DNA from: Asanoa ishikariensis
GTDB lineage: Bacteria > Actinomycetota > Actinomycetes > Mycobacteriales > Micromonosporaceae
Direction of reading: 5' to 3'
DNA: 64,000 bases
Assembly (NCBI RefSeq): GCF_900107455.1
Contig: NZ_FNQB01000002.1
Location: forward strand, 1,736,001 to 1,800,000
Within the stretch, counting starts at the first letter, position 1; each line of letters starts with the position of its first letter. The position numbers and the translations under genes were made by a program. Shown piece by piece: positions 10,765 through 18,105 of the stretch. The notes beneath the pieces were generated by a model. The model did no database searches, was not told the origin of the DNA, and saw only the letters and a program-made list of their open reading frames with translations.

Positions 10765-11391
10765 TCAGGCGCTCACCAGCGTCTTGTCCCGCGAGCCACG
10801 CAGGACGGCGGCGGCGAGCTCCGGAAGGCGGTCCGGCGTGACCAGCCCGGCCAGCTTGGTCGGGCTGCTCGGCAGGCGGACGGCCTTCGCGGCTGCGGTG
10901 ACCCGCTCGTCCAGGTACGGGCGGACGTCCGGCCAGACCGCCTGGACCTCACGCAGGTAGATGTCGGCGCCGGTCGGGCCGATCCCCGGGAACTCGGTCA
11001 GCGAGGCCCGCAACGCCGCCCGGTCGCCGCCCGCGTCGCGGTGCAGGCGGCGCAGGTCACCACCCCACCGGTCGAGGACGAGCTGGGCACCGCCGGCAAG
11101 CTGCCTGATGGCGGGGCCGCCGTAGCGGATGTAGTGGGCCCGGGCCAGGGTGTGCCACAGCGTGTGTTCGTCCGCGGCCAGCATCGCCCGGGGCGAGGTC
11201 AGGCCCGCCTTGAACAGCTCGCGGGCACCGGCCACCGCCACGTTCGCGGAGATCCGGGTGCTGAGCAGCTTCACCAGCACCAGCAGTTGATAGAGCGGCT
11301 GCGGCCGGTCGGCGAGGCGGATACCCGCCTGGTGCGCGTACGTCTCGCCGTACCGGTCCAGCAGCCGCTCCACGCGGTCGTTCTGGGTCAT
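10765..11391 (-). CDS. HhH-GPD superfamily base-excision DNA repair protein (endonuclease III-like)
   Basis: 208 residues of an endonuclease III-type fold. The helix-hairpin-helix is FPGIGPTGADIYLREVQ, followed by an acidic residue in VRPYLDERV where the family has its catalytic Asp. The Lys found in bifunctional Nth enzymes is replaced (GPTGA instead of GRKTA), and there is no C-terminal four-cysteine [4Fe-4S] motif. It may therefore be a monofunctional glycosylase or a diverged member. The start is set at ATG 11391 (MTQNDRVERLLDRYGE); an upstream in-frame extension is rich in Arg and Pro and looks non-coding. It is separate from the TetR gene and of uncertain substrate. Confidence 0.75.
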   Translation of the reverse strand: MTQNDRVERLLDRYGETYAHQAGIRLADRPQPLYQLLVLVKLLSTRISANVAVAGARELFKAGLTSPRAMLAADEHTLWHTLARAHYIRYGGPAIRQLAGGAQLVLDRWGGDLRRLHRDAGGDRAALRASLTEFPGIGPTGADIYLREVQAVWPDVRPYLDERVTAAAKAVRLPSSPTKLAGLVTPDRLPELAAAVLRGSRDKTLVSA

Positions 11392-11524
11392 GCGCCCCTG
11401 GGTTTCCCAGGTGGGGCGATCTAACCCGGGTCCGCCCGCCGTGCAGGATTTTGTTCCGGAAGCGATGAGTCGCGGGCACCGGCGCGGTACATATCTCGAC
11501 CGCACTTCGAGGAGGAAGATCGAG

Positions 11525-11902
11525 ATGATGCACCCAGAGATTCGCGAGCTGCTCGACCGGGTCTACGCGGCGTGGGGCGACGCCGACGCGTTCGCCGCGC
11601 TCTACCGCCCGGACGCGACGGTCGTCATGCCCGGCGTGTTCCGGCAGGGCCGCGCGGCCGTGCGCGACTCGATGGCCGCCGCGTGGGCCGGCCCGCTGCG
11701 CGGCTCGCGCGCGGTCGACGAGCCGGTGGACGTCCGGGTGCTCGGCGACACCGCGGTGGTGGTCAGCCGGGCCGCGATCGTGCTCGCCGGCCAGGACTCA
11801 CCAGCACCCGGCGCCGAGCGAATCGCGACCTGGGTTTTGACCCGGTCACCGGGCGAGGACTGGGCGGTGGCCGCGTACACGAACACCCCGGCGGCCGCGT
11901 GA
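11525..11902 (+). CDS. SnoaL/NTF2-like small protein
   Basis: 125 residues of the NTF2-like/SnoaL fold: an N-terminal helix (IRELLDRVYAAWGDADAF) and YRPDATVVMPGVFRQGRAAV, followed by beta strands ending in WVLTRSPGEDWAVAAYTNTP. Such domains bind small hydrophobic ligands or act as isomerases and regulators. A strong AGGAGGA Shine-Dalgarno sequence at 11510-11516 supports ATG 11525. Its stop overlaps the GTG of the ECF sigma gene (GTGA). Because that sigma factor itself has a C-terminal SnoaL-like domain, the free NTF2 protein may act with it; this is inferred from coupling and fold. Confidence 0.82.
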   Translation: MMHPEIRELLDRVYAAWGDADAFAALYRPDATVVMPGVFRQGRAAVRDSMAAAWAGPLRGSRAVDEPVDVRVLGDTAVVVSRAAIVLAGQDSPAPGAERIATWVLTRSPGEDWAVAAYTNTPAAA

Positions 11903-12840
11903 CCCTCTCCGTCGAGGCGCACCGGTCCGAGCTGCTCGCGCACTGCTACCGGATGCTCGGGTCGGTCGACGACGCCGAGGACGTGGTGCAGGAGACGATG
12001 CTGCGCGCCTGGCGCGCCCGGGACAGCTACGACCCCGGGCGCGCCTCACCGCGCACCTGGCTCTACCGGATCGCCACGAACGCGTGCCTGACCGCGCTGG
12101 CGGGCCGGGCCAGGCGACCATTGCCGTCCGGGCTCGGCGCGCCACCCAGCGACGACCCGGACGCGCCCCTGACGCCGTCCTTCGAGATCCCCTGGCTGCA
12201 GCCGTTCCCGGACGCCCGGCTGGCCGACGACCCGGCCGGCGTCGTGATCCGCCGGCGCAGCCTGCGGTTGGCGCTGGTCGCCGCGCTCCAACTGCTGCCT
12301 CCCAGACAGCGGGCGGTGCTGCTCCTCCGGGAAGTGCTGGAGTTCTCCGCGGCCGAGGTGGCGGACCTGCTGGACACGTCGGTGCCCGCGGTCAACAGCG
12401 CCCTGCAACGGGCGCGGGCGGCGCTGTCCGAGGTGGGGGAGAGCTCGGTGGCGGAGCCCGACGACAGCACCGTCCGCGACACGGTCGACCGCTACGTCCG
12501 GGCGTTCGAGATCGCCGACGTCGACGGCCTGGTCCGGCTGCTGACCGCCGACGCGGTCCTGGAGATGCCGCCGGTCCCGCTCTGGTACCGCGGCCGCGAC
12601 GCCTACGGCGCGTTCCTCCGGCGGGTGTTCGCGATGCGCGGCGACTTCTGGCGGGTGGTCCGCCTGGAGGCCAACACCCAACCGGCCTTCGCCGCGTACG
12701 TCCGGACCGAAGCGGGCTTCGCCCTGCACACCCTGCAGGTCCTGACGGTGACGCCCGCCGGCCCGATCTCGCGCAACGTGGTCTTCCAGGACCCGGCCGT
12801 CTTCGCCGACTTCGCCCTGCCGCCCACCCTCGCCGCCTGA
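11899..12840 (+). CDS. ECF sigma-70 factor with C-terminal SnoaL-like domain (SigG/TIGR02960 type)
   Basis: 313 residues. Sigma region 2 starts at once (HRSELLAHCYRMLGSVDDAE, then DVVQETMLRAWRARDSYDP). Region 4 is LPPRQRAVLLLREVLEFSAA and NSALQRARAAL. After about residue 195 comes a SnoaL-like domain (VDRYVRAFEIADVDGLVRLL, then PPVPLWYRGRDAYGAFL). The layout matches the SigG-like, long-ECF group, in which the C-terminal domain replaces an anti-sigma factor as the regulator. GTG 11899 is coupled to the upstream NTF2 gene. No anti-sigma gene is adjacent. A strong terminator follows at 12848. Confidence 0.88.
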   Translation: MTLSVEAHRSELLAHCYRMLGSVDDAEDVVQETMLRAWRARDSYDPGRASPRTWLYRIATNACLTALAGRARRPLPSGLGAPPSDDPDAPLTPSFEIPWLQPFPDARLADDPAGVVIRRRSLRLALVAALQLLPPRQRAVLLLREVLEFSAAEVADLLDTSVPAVNSALQRARAALSEVGESSVAEPDDSTVRDTVDRYVRAFEIADVDGLVRLLTADAVLEMPPVPLWYRGRDAYGAFLRRVFAMRGDFWRVVRLEANTQPAFAAYVRTEAGFALHTLQVLTVTPAGPISRNVVFQDPAVFADFALPPTLAA

Positions 12841-12847
12841 CGGTGGC

Positions 12848-12879
12848 GGGCCCGGAGCCAGCCGGCTCCGGGCCCTTTT
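12848..12879 (+). terminator. Intrinsic terminator after the ECF sigma gene
   Basis: A perfect 12-bp stem GGGCCCGGAGCC / GGCTCCGGGCCC with loop AGCC is followed by TTTT (12876-12879). It lies 8 bases after the sigma stop, in the gap between two convergent genes. The T-run favours plus-strand termination, though the stem would fold on either strand. Confidence 0.88.
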
Positions 12880-12887
12880 CGCACCCT

Positions 12888-14162
12888 CTAGGGGCTGGTG
12901 CAGGTGATGCCGCTGGGAGCGGTCGAGCCGTCGCCGGTGGCGGTGAAACCGAACGTGGTCGAGGCGTTCGGCCCGACCGTGCCGTTGTAGGGGGCGTTCC
13001 TGACCACGACCCGGCCGGTCGTGCCGGAGTTGGTGCCGTTCCAGAGGCTGCTGATGGCCTGGCCACTGGCCATGCTCAGGGAGACCGTCCAGCCGTTCAG
13101 CGCGGTGGCGGTGTTGTTGGTGACGGTCACCTCACCCTGGAAGCCGCCGGGCCAACCGTTGCCCGCGCGGTAGGTGGCGACGCAGGTGCCCGTACTGCCG
13201 GTCGGCGGCGGGGTGGTCGGAGGCGCGGTCGTGGGTGGCGCGGTCGTGGGTGGCGCGGTCGACTCGAACTGGCTGAAGAACCTCCAGATCTCGCCCGAGG
13301 TCCAGGTCCGCGAGTCGTTGGGACTCCCGGAACCGTCGACCGGGCTGGGCGTGTGGTCACCGTCGAACGCCGCCCATTGGACCGGGTAACCGGACCGGCA
13401 TCCCGAGTAGGCGGTGGTGATGTGGCGAAGGCTGCCTCGGCTCGGCTCGGCCGGGCTCTGCCCGGTGCAGCCGTTGTTCCGGACGAACGTGTCGCGCAGT
13501 TGCCGGCCCTGGGAGATGTTCAGCACGCTGTCAAAGGTGCCGTGGATGCCGAAGTAGGCGACGGGCTGCGTACCCCCGTTGCACCCGCTGAGGTTCGCGC
13601 CGGACAGGACGGTCACCGCGCGGATGACGGTGGGGCGGGCGCAGGCGACCGCGTAGCTCATGGCGCCGCCGTAGCTCCAGCCGAGGGCGAAGCGCTGTGT
13701 CGTGTCGACGCAAAGGTCGTTCTCGATCTGCTGCGAGATGTCGTCGAAGAGGGTCAGGTCCCGACCGTTGCTGTTGGCCCAGCCGGCGTTCAGACCCTGA
13801 GGAGCCACGAAGATCGTGGTGTTGTTCGACAGCGGCGCCAGTCCGTAGTAGCCGGCCGAGGTCACGTTGTTGGCCGAGCCGTTCAACCAGTGAAAGGCGA
13901 AGACCAGCCGGTACGCGTGGTTCCTGTCGTACCCGTCGGGGATCCTCAGGTTGTAGCTGCGGCTCTGTCCACTGCTCGAGATGGTGCGTGTCCCGCTGGT
14001 CAGCGTGGGGGTCTTGCCGCAGCCCGCGGTCGCGGCGAACGTGTCGTTCGGCGCCGCCACCGCCGCGGTGCGGAAGTCGCCGCTCAGCACGGCGACGGCG
14101 GCGACCGCGAGGAGAGCCGCGGCGGCCGCGATGGAGGGGAGAAGGTGCCTGCGTTTCGGCAT
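12888..14162 (-). CDS. Secreted CE1/PHB-depolymerase-like esterase with C-terminal CBM2 cellulose-binding module
   Basis: 424 residues. A signal peptide (MPKRRHLLPSIAAAAALLAV and AVAAPNDTF) is followed by an alpha/beta-hydrolase domain. It has the nucleophile elbow GWSYGG, LVFAFHWLNGS at the oxyanion-hole position, and GDHTPSP supplying the His. A Pro/Thr linker (three repeats of APPTT type) leads to a CBM2 module (about residues 325-424: CVATYRAGNGWPGGFQGEV, then WNGTNSGTTGRVVV). It probably removes feruloyl or acetyl groups from plant cell-wall polysaccharide. ATG 14162 has AAGGAG nine bases upstream and places the signal peptide at the N terminus. Confidence 0.9.
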   Translation of the reverse strand: MPKRRHLLPSIAAAAALLAVAAVAVLSGDFRTAAVAAPNDTFAATAGCGKTPTLTSGTRTISSSGQSRSYNLRIPDGYDRNHAYRLVFAFHWLNGSANNVTSAGYYGLAPLSNNTTIFVAPQGLNAGWANSNGRDLTLFDDISQQIENDLCVDTTQRFALGWSYGGAMSYAVACARPTVIRAVTVLSGANLSGCNGGTQPVAYFGIHGTFDSVLNISQGRQLRDTFVRNNGCTGQSPAEPSRGSLRHITTAYSGCRSGYPVQWAAFDGDHTPSPVDGSGSPNDSRTWTSGEIWRFFSQFESTAPPTTAPPTTAPPTTPPPTGSTGTCVATYRAGNGWPGGFQGEVTVTNNTATALNGWTVSLSMASGQAISSLWNGTNSGTTGRVVVRNAPYNGTVGPNASTTFGFTATGDGSTAPSGITCTSP

Positions 14163-14335
14163 TGCGTGACTCCTTGGGCGTGTGTGCTGGTGGATCGCCA
14201 GCAACTCGCCCGCCCAGGAGCCTGGGGCGCGCCGATCGCCGAGGGCGTCCGGGCCGGGCATGCGGCTTGGCGACCGTCGGCCGGCGACAGGGTGCGGTCG
14301 CCTGGATCGACGGAGTGGCCCGGACTGTTCACCTA

Positions 14336-14378
14336 CCGGTAAAACATCGGAAGAGCGTGCCCTTCGCTCCCGGTAAAA
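14336..14378. repeat. Direct repeat CCGGTAAAA upstream of the esterase and CMD genes
   Basis: CCGGTAAAA occurs at 14336-14344 and again at 14370-14378, 34 bases apart (about three helical turns). The gap between esterase and CMD genes (14163-14477, 315 bases) holds this pair, the CMD promoter at 14440, and otherwise no gene. On-phase spacing suggests two operator half-sites for a dimeric regulator. No neighbouring regulator is an obvious candidate. Confidence 0.3.
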
Positions 14379-14439
14379 GATAGCAGATTATCGATAGCTG
14401 GTGACCGGGTCGGGCGCACGTGGGCGTCGACACGTTTCT

Positions 14440-14477
14440 TTGACCTAGAGCCCACTCCAGCTCCTAGCGTGGATCTC
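14440..14477 (+). promoter_or_regulatory. MerR-type leaderless promoter of the CMD gene
   Basis: -35 TTGACC (14440-14445) and -10 TAGCGT (14465-14470) are separated by 19 bases, the overlong spacing of promoters activated by MerR-family proteins. The spacer and its edges hold an imperfect dyad: CTAGAGC on the left and GCTCCTAG on the right. The ATG (14478) lies 7 bases after the -10, so the transcript is probably leaderless. No MerR gene is in the window. Confidence 0.65.
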
Positions 14478-14885
14478 ATGAACGATGCGAACACCACCCG
14501 GCAGGAACGGTTGGACCAGGGGATGCGGGTGCTCGAGGCGGTCAGCGGCGAGAACGGCGCGAAGGTCATCGAGTCCCTAGCCGAGATCGCGCCGGAGGTC
14601 GCGCACCAGGTGGTCGCCTGGGCGTACGGGGACATCTACGCCCGGCCCGAACTCGCCCCGCGCGACCGCCAACTCGTCACTCTCGGGATGCTCACTGCGC
14701 TCGGCGGCGCCGAGCCGCAACTCGAGGTGCACATCAACGCCGCGCTCAACGTCGGCCTGACGCCTCAGGAGATCGTCGAGACGTTCCTGCACTCGACGGT
14801 CTACTGCGGCTTCCCGAGGGCGCTCAACGCCGTGTTCACGGCCAAGAAGGTGTTCGCGGAGCGCGGGCTGCTGCCCCTGGCATGA
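14478..14885 (+). CDS. Carboxymuconolactone decarboxylase (CMD) family protein
   Basis: 135 residues with the CMD/AhpD fold: PELAPRDRQLVTLGMLTALG, then EVHINAALNVGLTPQEIVET and HSTVYCGFPRALNAVF. It has neither an AhpD-type CxxC pair nor other redox cysteines beyond YCG, so peroxidase activity is doubtful; a decarboxylase or isomerase-like role is possible. The promoter architecture (14440-14477) implies ATG 14478 as first codon of a leaderless message. An in-frame GTG at 14469 falls inside the -10 element and is rejected. The 3' end overlaps the convergent adenosine deaminase by 50 bases. Confidence 0.88.
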   Translation: MNDANTTRQERLDQGMRVLEAVSGENGAKVIESLAEIAPEVAHQVVAWAYGDIYARPELAPRDRQLVTLGMLTALGGAEPQLEVHINAALNVGLTPQEIVETFLHSTVYCGFPRALNAVFTAKKVFAERGLLPLA

Positions 14886-15840
14886 GCCGGGCCTTCGTGC
14901 CCGGGTGGGCGAACGACGCGTCCACCGACGCCCGGGCCAGGTCGGCGAGGTCGGCGGACGTCCAGCCGAACGCCTCGGCCGCGGCGGCGAACTCGCCCCG
15001 CAGGGTGGTGTGGATCATCTCCGGGATGTCGGTGTTGAGCGTGACCGTCAGGCCTGCGGCGCGCAGTCGGGGCAGCGGATGCTCGGCGAACGACGGCACG
15101 AACCCCAGCGCGACGTTGGAGGTCGGGCAGACCTCGAGCGGGATGCCGCGCTCGCGCACCTCGGCGGTCAGGTCCGGGTCGTCGAGCACCCGGATGCCGT
15201 GGCCCAGGCGCTCGGTCAGGCCCACGTCGAGCGCCTCGCGGATGCTGGCCGGCCCGGCCGCCTCACCGGCGTGGTGCACGACGTGCAGGCCGGCCTCGCG
15301 GGCTTCGGCGAAGACGGCGGCGAACGGCGTGGCTGGGTGGTCCTCGTCACCGGCCAGCCCCACCGCGACCACGCGGTCGTGCTTGCGCGCCAGGTCGAGG
15401 GTGCGCCAGGCCCGCTCGACCGACCGGCGGCGCGAGGTGTCGAGGATGACGTTCCACTCGAGCCCGTGGCGCTCGCCGCCCTCGGCCAGCCCGTCGAGCA
15501 CGGCGGCCAGGGGCATGCCGAGGTCACCGAGCCGCTCACCGTGCGCGGCGGCGGTGAACGACACCTCGACGTAGCTCACGCCCTGGGCGACCTGGTCAGC
15601 ACAGAACTCGACGGCGACCCGGTGGAAGTCGGCGGGCCGCCGCAAGCACTCGCGAACGAGATGGTTTTGGTCGAAGAAGTCGGTGAACGACGTGAACCGG
15701 TGCGCCCCGCCACGCAGATGGTCGGGAAAGTCGATGCCGTTGTCCGTGGCGATCTCGGCCAGCGTCGACCAGCGCACCGCACTCTCCAGGTGCACGTGCA
15801 GGTGCGCGACGGGCGGCAACTCGGTCATGGGCTCGACCAT
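14836..15840 (-). CDS. add: Adenosine deaminase
   Basis: 334-residue member of the ADA amidohydrolase family (adenosine to inosine, purine salvage). Zinc ligands are in HLHVHLESAVRW near residue 13; the catalytic segment is VVHHAGEAAGPASI with the Glu; ERLGHGIRVLDD and LTVTLNTDIPEM carry the remaining His and Asp ligands. The loop after HVHLE (SAVRW rather than GSLRP) differs slightly from E. coli Add, so an aminodeoxyfutalosine- or modified-adenosine substrate cannot be excluded. The start is ATG 15840; a second in-frame Met lies four codons on. The last 50 bases overlap the convergent CMD gene. Confidence 0.85.
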   Translation of the reverse strand: MVEPMTELPPVAHLHVHLESAVRWSTLAEIATDNGIDFPDHLRGGAHRFTSFTDFFDQNHLVRECLRRPADFHRVAVEFCADQVAQGVSYVEVSFTAAAHGERLGDLGMPLAAVLDGLAEGGERHGLEWNVILDTSRRRSVERAWRTLDLARKHDRVVAVGLAGDEDHPATPFAAVFAEAREAGLHVVHHAGEAAGPASIREALDVGLTERLGHGIRVLDDPDLTAEVRERGIPLEVCPTSNVALGFVPSFAEHPLPRLRAAGLTVTLNTDIPEMIHTTLRGEFAAAAEAFGWTSADLADLARASVDASFAHPGTKARLMPGAAARAPRTPSWP

Positions 15841-15849
15841 ACGGGTGCA

Positions 15850-15880
15850 TGCATATTGCTGTCACTGCCATTAAAATGCA
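15850..15880. promoter_or_regulatory. Imperfect inverted repeat, probable VapB operator
   Basis: TGCATATT (15850-15857) and AAAATGCA (15873-15880) match in 7 of 8 paired positions. The right arm ends 3 bases before the vapB ATG. Toxin-antitoxin operons of this family are autorepressed at such palindromes, so the location fits. It is also within the divergent promoter region of the deaminase gene. Confidence 0.5.
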
Positions 15881-15883
15881 GGC

Positions 15884-16120
15884 ATGACTGTCGCTATCAC
15901 GATCCGCAACGTTCCGGACGAGGTCCGCGACGAGCTCGCCGCCCGTGCGGGACGGTCCGGCCGGTCGCTTCAGGAGTATCTACTACGTGAGCTGGTCGAA
16001 CTCGCCGTGCGACCGACTGCCGAAGACGTGATCACAAGGGCCAGAGCGCGTTCGCGGCAAGCCGGCACCCGCCTGGACCCCGACACGATCATCGCCGCGC
16101 GTGAGGCCGATCGCAGATGA
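15884..16120 (+). CDS. vapB: FitA/VapB-type ribbon-helix-helix antitoxin
   Basis: 78 residues. The N-terminal ribbon-helix-helix is TVAITIRNVPDEVRDELAAR followed by GRSLQEYLLREL; this is the FitA-like form (TIRNVP). The C-terminal tail (RARARSRQAGTRLDPDTII) is the disordered, toxin-binding part. It is expected to neutralise the PIN-domain toxin encoded next, with which it overlaps by 4 bases, and to repress the operon through the palindrome just upstream. Confidence 0.9.
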   Translation: MTVAITIRNVPDEVRDELAARAGRSGRSLQEYLLRELVELAVRPTAEDVITRARARSRQAGTRLDPDTIIAAREADRR

Positions 16121-16536
16121 CGACGCCGTCGCAAGGCCGGTTGGTCCTCGACGCCTCCGCCGCCGTCGCGCTGCTCGCCGATGGTGGACCGGCCGGTGAA
16201 TGGGTCGCCGAAACGGTGACCGGCAGCCGACTCGCCGCGCCGGAACTCATGCCCTTCGAGGCTGCGAACATCTTGCGCCGTCACGCGCTGGCCGGGCTCC
16301 TCGACAACACGGCGGCAGCTCTTGCCCATGCCGATCTCGTCGACCTGCCGGTCGACCTCTTTTCTTACCGCGGGTTGGACGAGCGCGTCTGGGAGCTCCG
16401 CGCGAATCTCACCGTCTACGACGCGGCCTACGTCGCGTTGGCCGAGTTGCTGTCGGCGCCATTGGTCACGCTGGACGCCCGGATCGCGCGCGCCGCCGGG
16501 CCCAAGTGCCCGGTCGTCGCCTACGACCCGGGCTGA
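16117..16536 (+). CDS. vapC: PIN-domain ribonuclease toxin VapC
   Basis: 139-residue PIN-domain protein. The four acidic residues expected at the metal site are all visible: Asp in LVLDASAAVALLADGG, Glu in LMPFEAANILRR, Asp in TVYDAAYVALAE and Asp in LVTLDARIARAAG. VapC toxins cleave specific RNAs, often tRNA or 23S rRNA. The target is not predictable here. The ATG overlaps the antitoxin stop (ATGA), the normal antitoxin-first order. Composition matches the neighbours, with no sign of recent transfer. Confidence 0.92.
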   Translation: MTTPSQGRLVLDASAAVALLADGGPAGEWVAETVTGSRLAAPELMPFEAANILRRHALAGLLDNTAAALAHADLVDLPVDLFSYRGLDERVWELRANLTVYDAAYVALAELLSAPLVTLDARIARAAGPKCPVVAYDPG

Positions 16537-16539
16537 CGG

Positions 16540-16689
16540 TCAGCGGCCCCGGCTGCGCAGCTTGTTGGCCAACTGCTGAAGCCGGCGCTGGTTTTCGGGC
16601 TTGTTGAGCTGGGTGCGGCCTTGTTGCACGAGCCGTTGCCCACGTGGGCTTCTGAGGAAGTCGCGAATCCGGTCTGCCATCGACGCCAT
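16540..16689 (-). CDS. Small basic conserved protein, 49 residues
   Basis: A short reading frame gives MASMADRIRDFLRSPRGQRL, then VQQGRTQLNKPENQRRLQQL and ends ANKLRSRGR. It is strongly basic, helical and rich in Gln and Arg, with third positions consistent with coding. An internal Met (codon 4, 16680) could also be the start (MADRIRDF). GGGGA lies about nine bases upstream of 16689. It ends 3 bases from the convergent vapC stop. I recall similar short proteins in Micromonosporaceae, but no function is known. RNA or DNA contact is only suggested by charge. Confidence 0.6.
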   Translation of the reverse strand: MASMADRIRDFLRSPRGQRLVQQGRTQLNKPENQRRLQQLANKLRSRGR

Positions 16690-16780
16690 GGTTCATTGTC
16701 CCCGATGCCCAGCTCTGTCGCACGTTTCGGCGCGGGCTAAACCGTTTGCACCTGCGCGCCGGCCGCAGGAGCATCGGGCG

Positions 16781-17635
16781 GTGATCATCGACGTCGCGCT
16801 GGTTCGTCGGCTCGTCGCGGAGCAGTTTCCGCAATGGGCCGGGCTGCCGGTGAGCCCGGTCGCGGTCGGCGGCAACGACAACCGCACCTTCCACCTCGGC
16901 GACGAGATGAGCGTGCGGCTGCCCAGTGCCGAGGGCTACGTGGCCAGCGTGGAGAAGGAACAGCGTTGGCTGCCGGTGCTCGCGCCGCACCTGCCCGTGC
17001 CGATCCCGGCTCCGCTCGCCCAGGGCCGCCCCGGCGCGGGCTATCCGTGGCCCTGGTCGGTCAACCAGTGGCTCGACGGCACGACCGCCGGCCCTGACAC
17101 CGTCACCGACCAGACGGAGTTCGCTGTCGACCTCGCCGGTTTCCTGACCGCCCTCCAAGCCGTCGACACCGGCGGGGAGCCGGCCGCCGGACGGCACAGC
17201 TTCTGGCGCGGCGCCGGGCTCGCGCACTACGACGACGAGACCCGCAAGGCGATCGCGGCTCTGGACGGCCGGATCGACGCCGCCGCCGCGACCGTCGAGT
17301 GGGACGCGGCGTTGGATGCGCAGTGGCGAGCGAAGCCGGTCTGGTTCCACGGCGACGTCGCGGCGGGCAACATCCTGGTCCGCGACGGCCGGCTGGCCGC
17401 CGTCATCGACTTCGGCACCTGCGGGGTCGGCGATCCGGCCTGCGACCTGGTGATCGCCTGGACCTTCTTCGGCGGCCCCGCCCGCGAAGCCTTCCGAAAG
17501 GCGCTCAACGTCGACGACGCGACCTGGCAGCGCGGTCGCGGCTGGGCGCTGTGGAAGGCGCTGATCACGATCGAGCACCACCCGGACAGCGCACGGCAGA
17601 TCGACCTAATCCTAGGCGCTACGCGGCTCCGCTGA
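16781..17635 (+). CDS. Aminoglycoside phosphotransferase (APH) family kinase-like protein
   Basis: 284 residues of the APH/choline-kinase fold. The nucleotide-binding part has PVAVGGNDNRTFHLGDEMSV. The catalytic loop is WFHGDVAAGNILVRDGRLAA, and the metal-binding motif is IDFGTCGVGDPACDLV. Members phosphorylate aminoglycosides, macrolides or small metabolites; the substrate here is unknown, and resistance should not be assumed. GTG 16781 is chosen because AGGAG (16767-16771) precedes it at good spacing. The 3' end overlaps the convergent MarR gene by 24 bases. Confidence 0.85.
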   Translation: MIIDVALVRRLVAEQFPQWAGLPVSPVAVGGNDNRTFHLGDEMSVRLPSAEGYVASVEKEQRWLPVLAPHLPVPIPAPLAQGRPGAGYPWPWSVNQWLDGTTAGPDTVTDQTEFAVDLAGFLTALQAVDTGGEPAAGRHSFWRGAGLAHYDDETRKAIAALDGRIDAAAATVEWDAALDAQWRAKPVWFHGDVAAGNILVRDGRLAAVIDFGTCGVGDPACDLVIAWTFFGGPAREAFRKALNVDDATWQRGRGWALWKALITIEHHPDSARQIDLILGATRLR

Positions 17636-18070
17636 CTCGGCCTGCACCTGGGTCGACGCGTGGCCGAAGGCGAGCAATGCCACCAGCAGGTCGTGCTGCG
17701 CCCGGTGCGGCATCCGGTCGAGCACCGACCGCACCGCCTGGGCCCGCCGTTCGCGTAGCTCGCGGAGCACCGCCGCGCCGGCCGCCGTCAGCACCAGGCG
17801 GACCTCGCGCCGGTCGCGCTCGTCGGCCGCCCGGCGCAACAGGCCGACCGCTTCCAACCGGTCGCACAGGCGGCTGGCCGAGGACGGGACCACGTCGAGC
17901 AACTCGGCGAGGCGGTTGACGTTCGTGTCCGGGCGCACGTTGATGATCGAGAGGACCCGGACCTGGGTCGGAGAGACAGGCGACTCCTGACGCGTACGGG
18001 CCGCCTCCAGCACGCTGACCAGCGCCTCCGAAGCGGCCTCTATAGAACTGGCCAGGTTCGCGCGATCCAT
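17612..18070 (-). CDS. MarR family transcriptional regulator
   Basis: 152 residues with a winged helix: SPTQVRVLSIINVRPDTNV, recognition helix NRLAELLDVVPSSASRLCDR, and wing LLRRAADERDRREVRLVLT. The N-terminal helix and C-terminal helix (RAQHDLLVALLAFGHA) would form the dimer interface. MarR proteins usually repress efflux or stress genes in response to phenolics. It follows the SpoIIE-type phosphatase on the same strand with only 35 bases between, so the two may be co-transcribed. Its own target site is not evident. Confidence 0.88.
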   Translation of the reverse strand: MDRANLASSIEAASEALVSVLEAARTRQESPVSPTQVRVLSIINVRPDTNVNRLAELLDVVPSSASRLCDRLEAVGLLRRAADERDRREVRLVLTAAGAAVLRELRERRAQAVRSVLDRMPHRAQHDLLVALLAFGHASTQVQAESAEPRSA

Positions 18071-18105
18071 TGCGTCGCCTCTCGCCCAGTCGTGAAAACT
18101 GTGAC

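Noticed and set aside
12888-14162. Polyhydroxybutyrate depolymerase as the specific function of the secreted esterase
   Set aside because: The hydrolase domain is similar, but the attached CBM2 favours a plant-polysaccharide esterase. I kept the broader CE1/PHB-depolymerase-like name.
16781-17635. Aminoglycoside resistance gene
   Set aside because: The fold is APH-like, but the family is broad and nothing in the sequence or neighbourhood specifies an antibiotic substrate.
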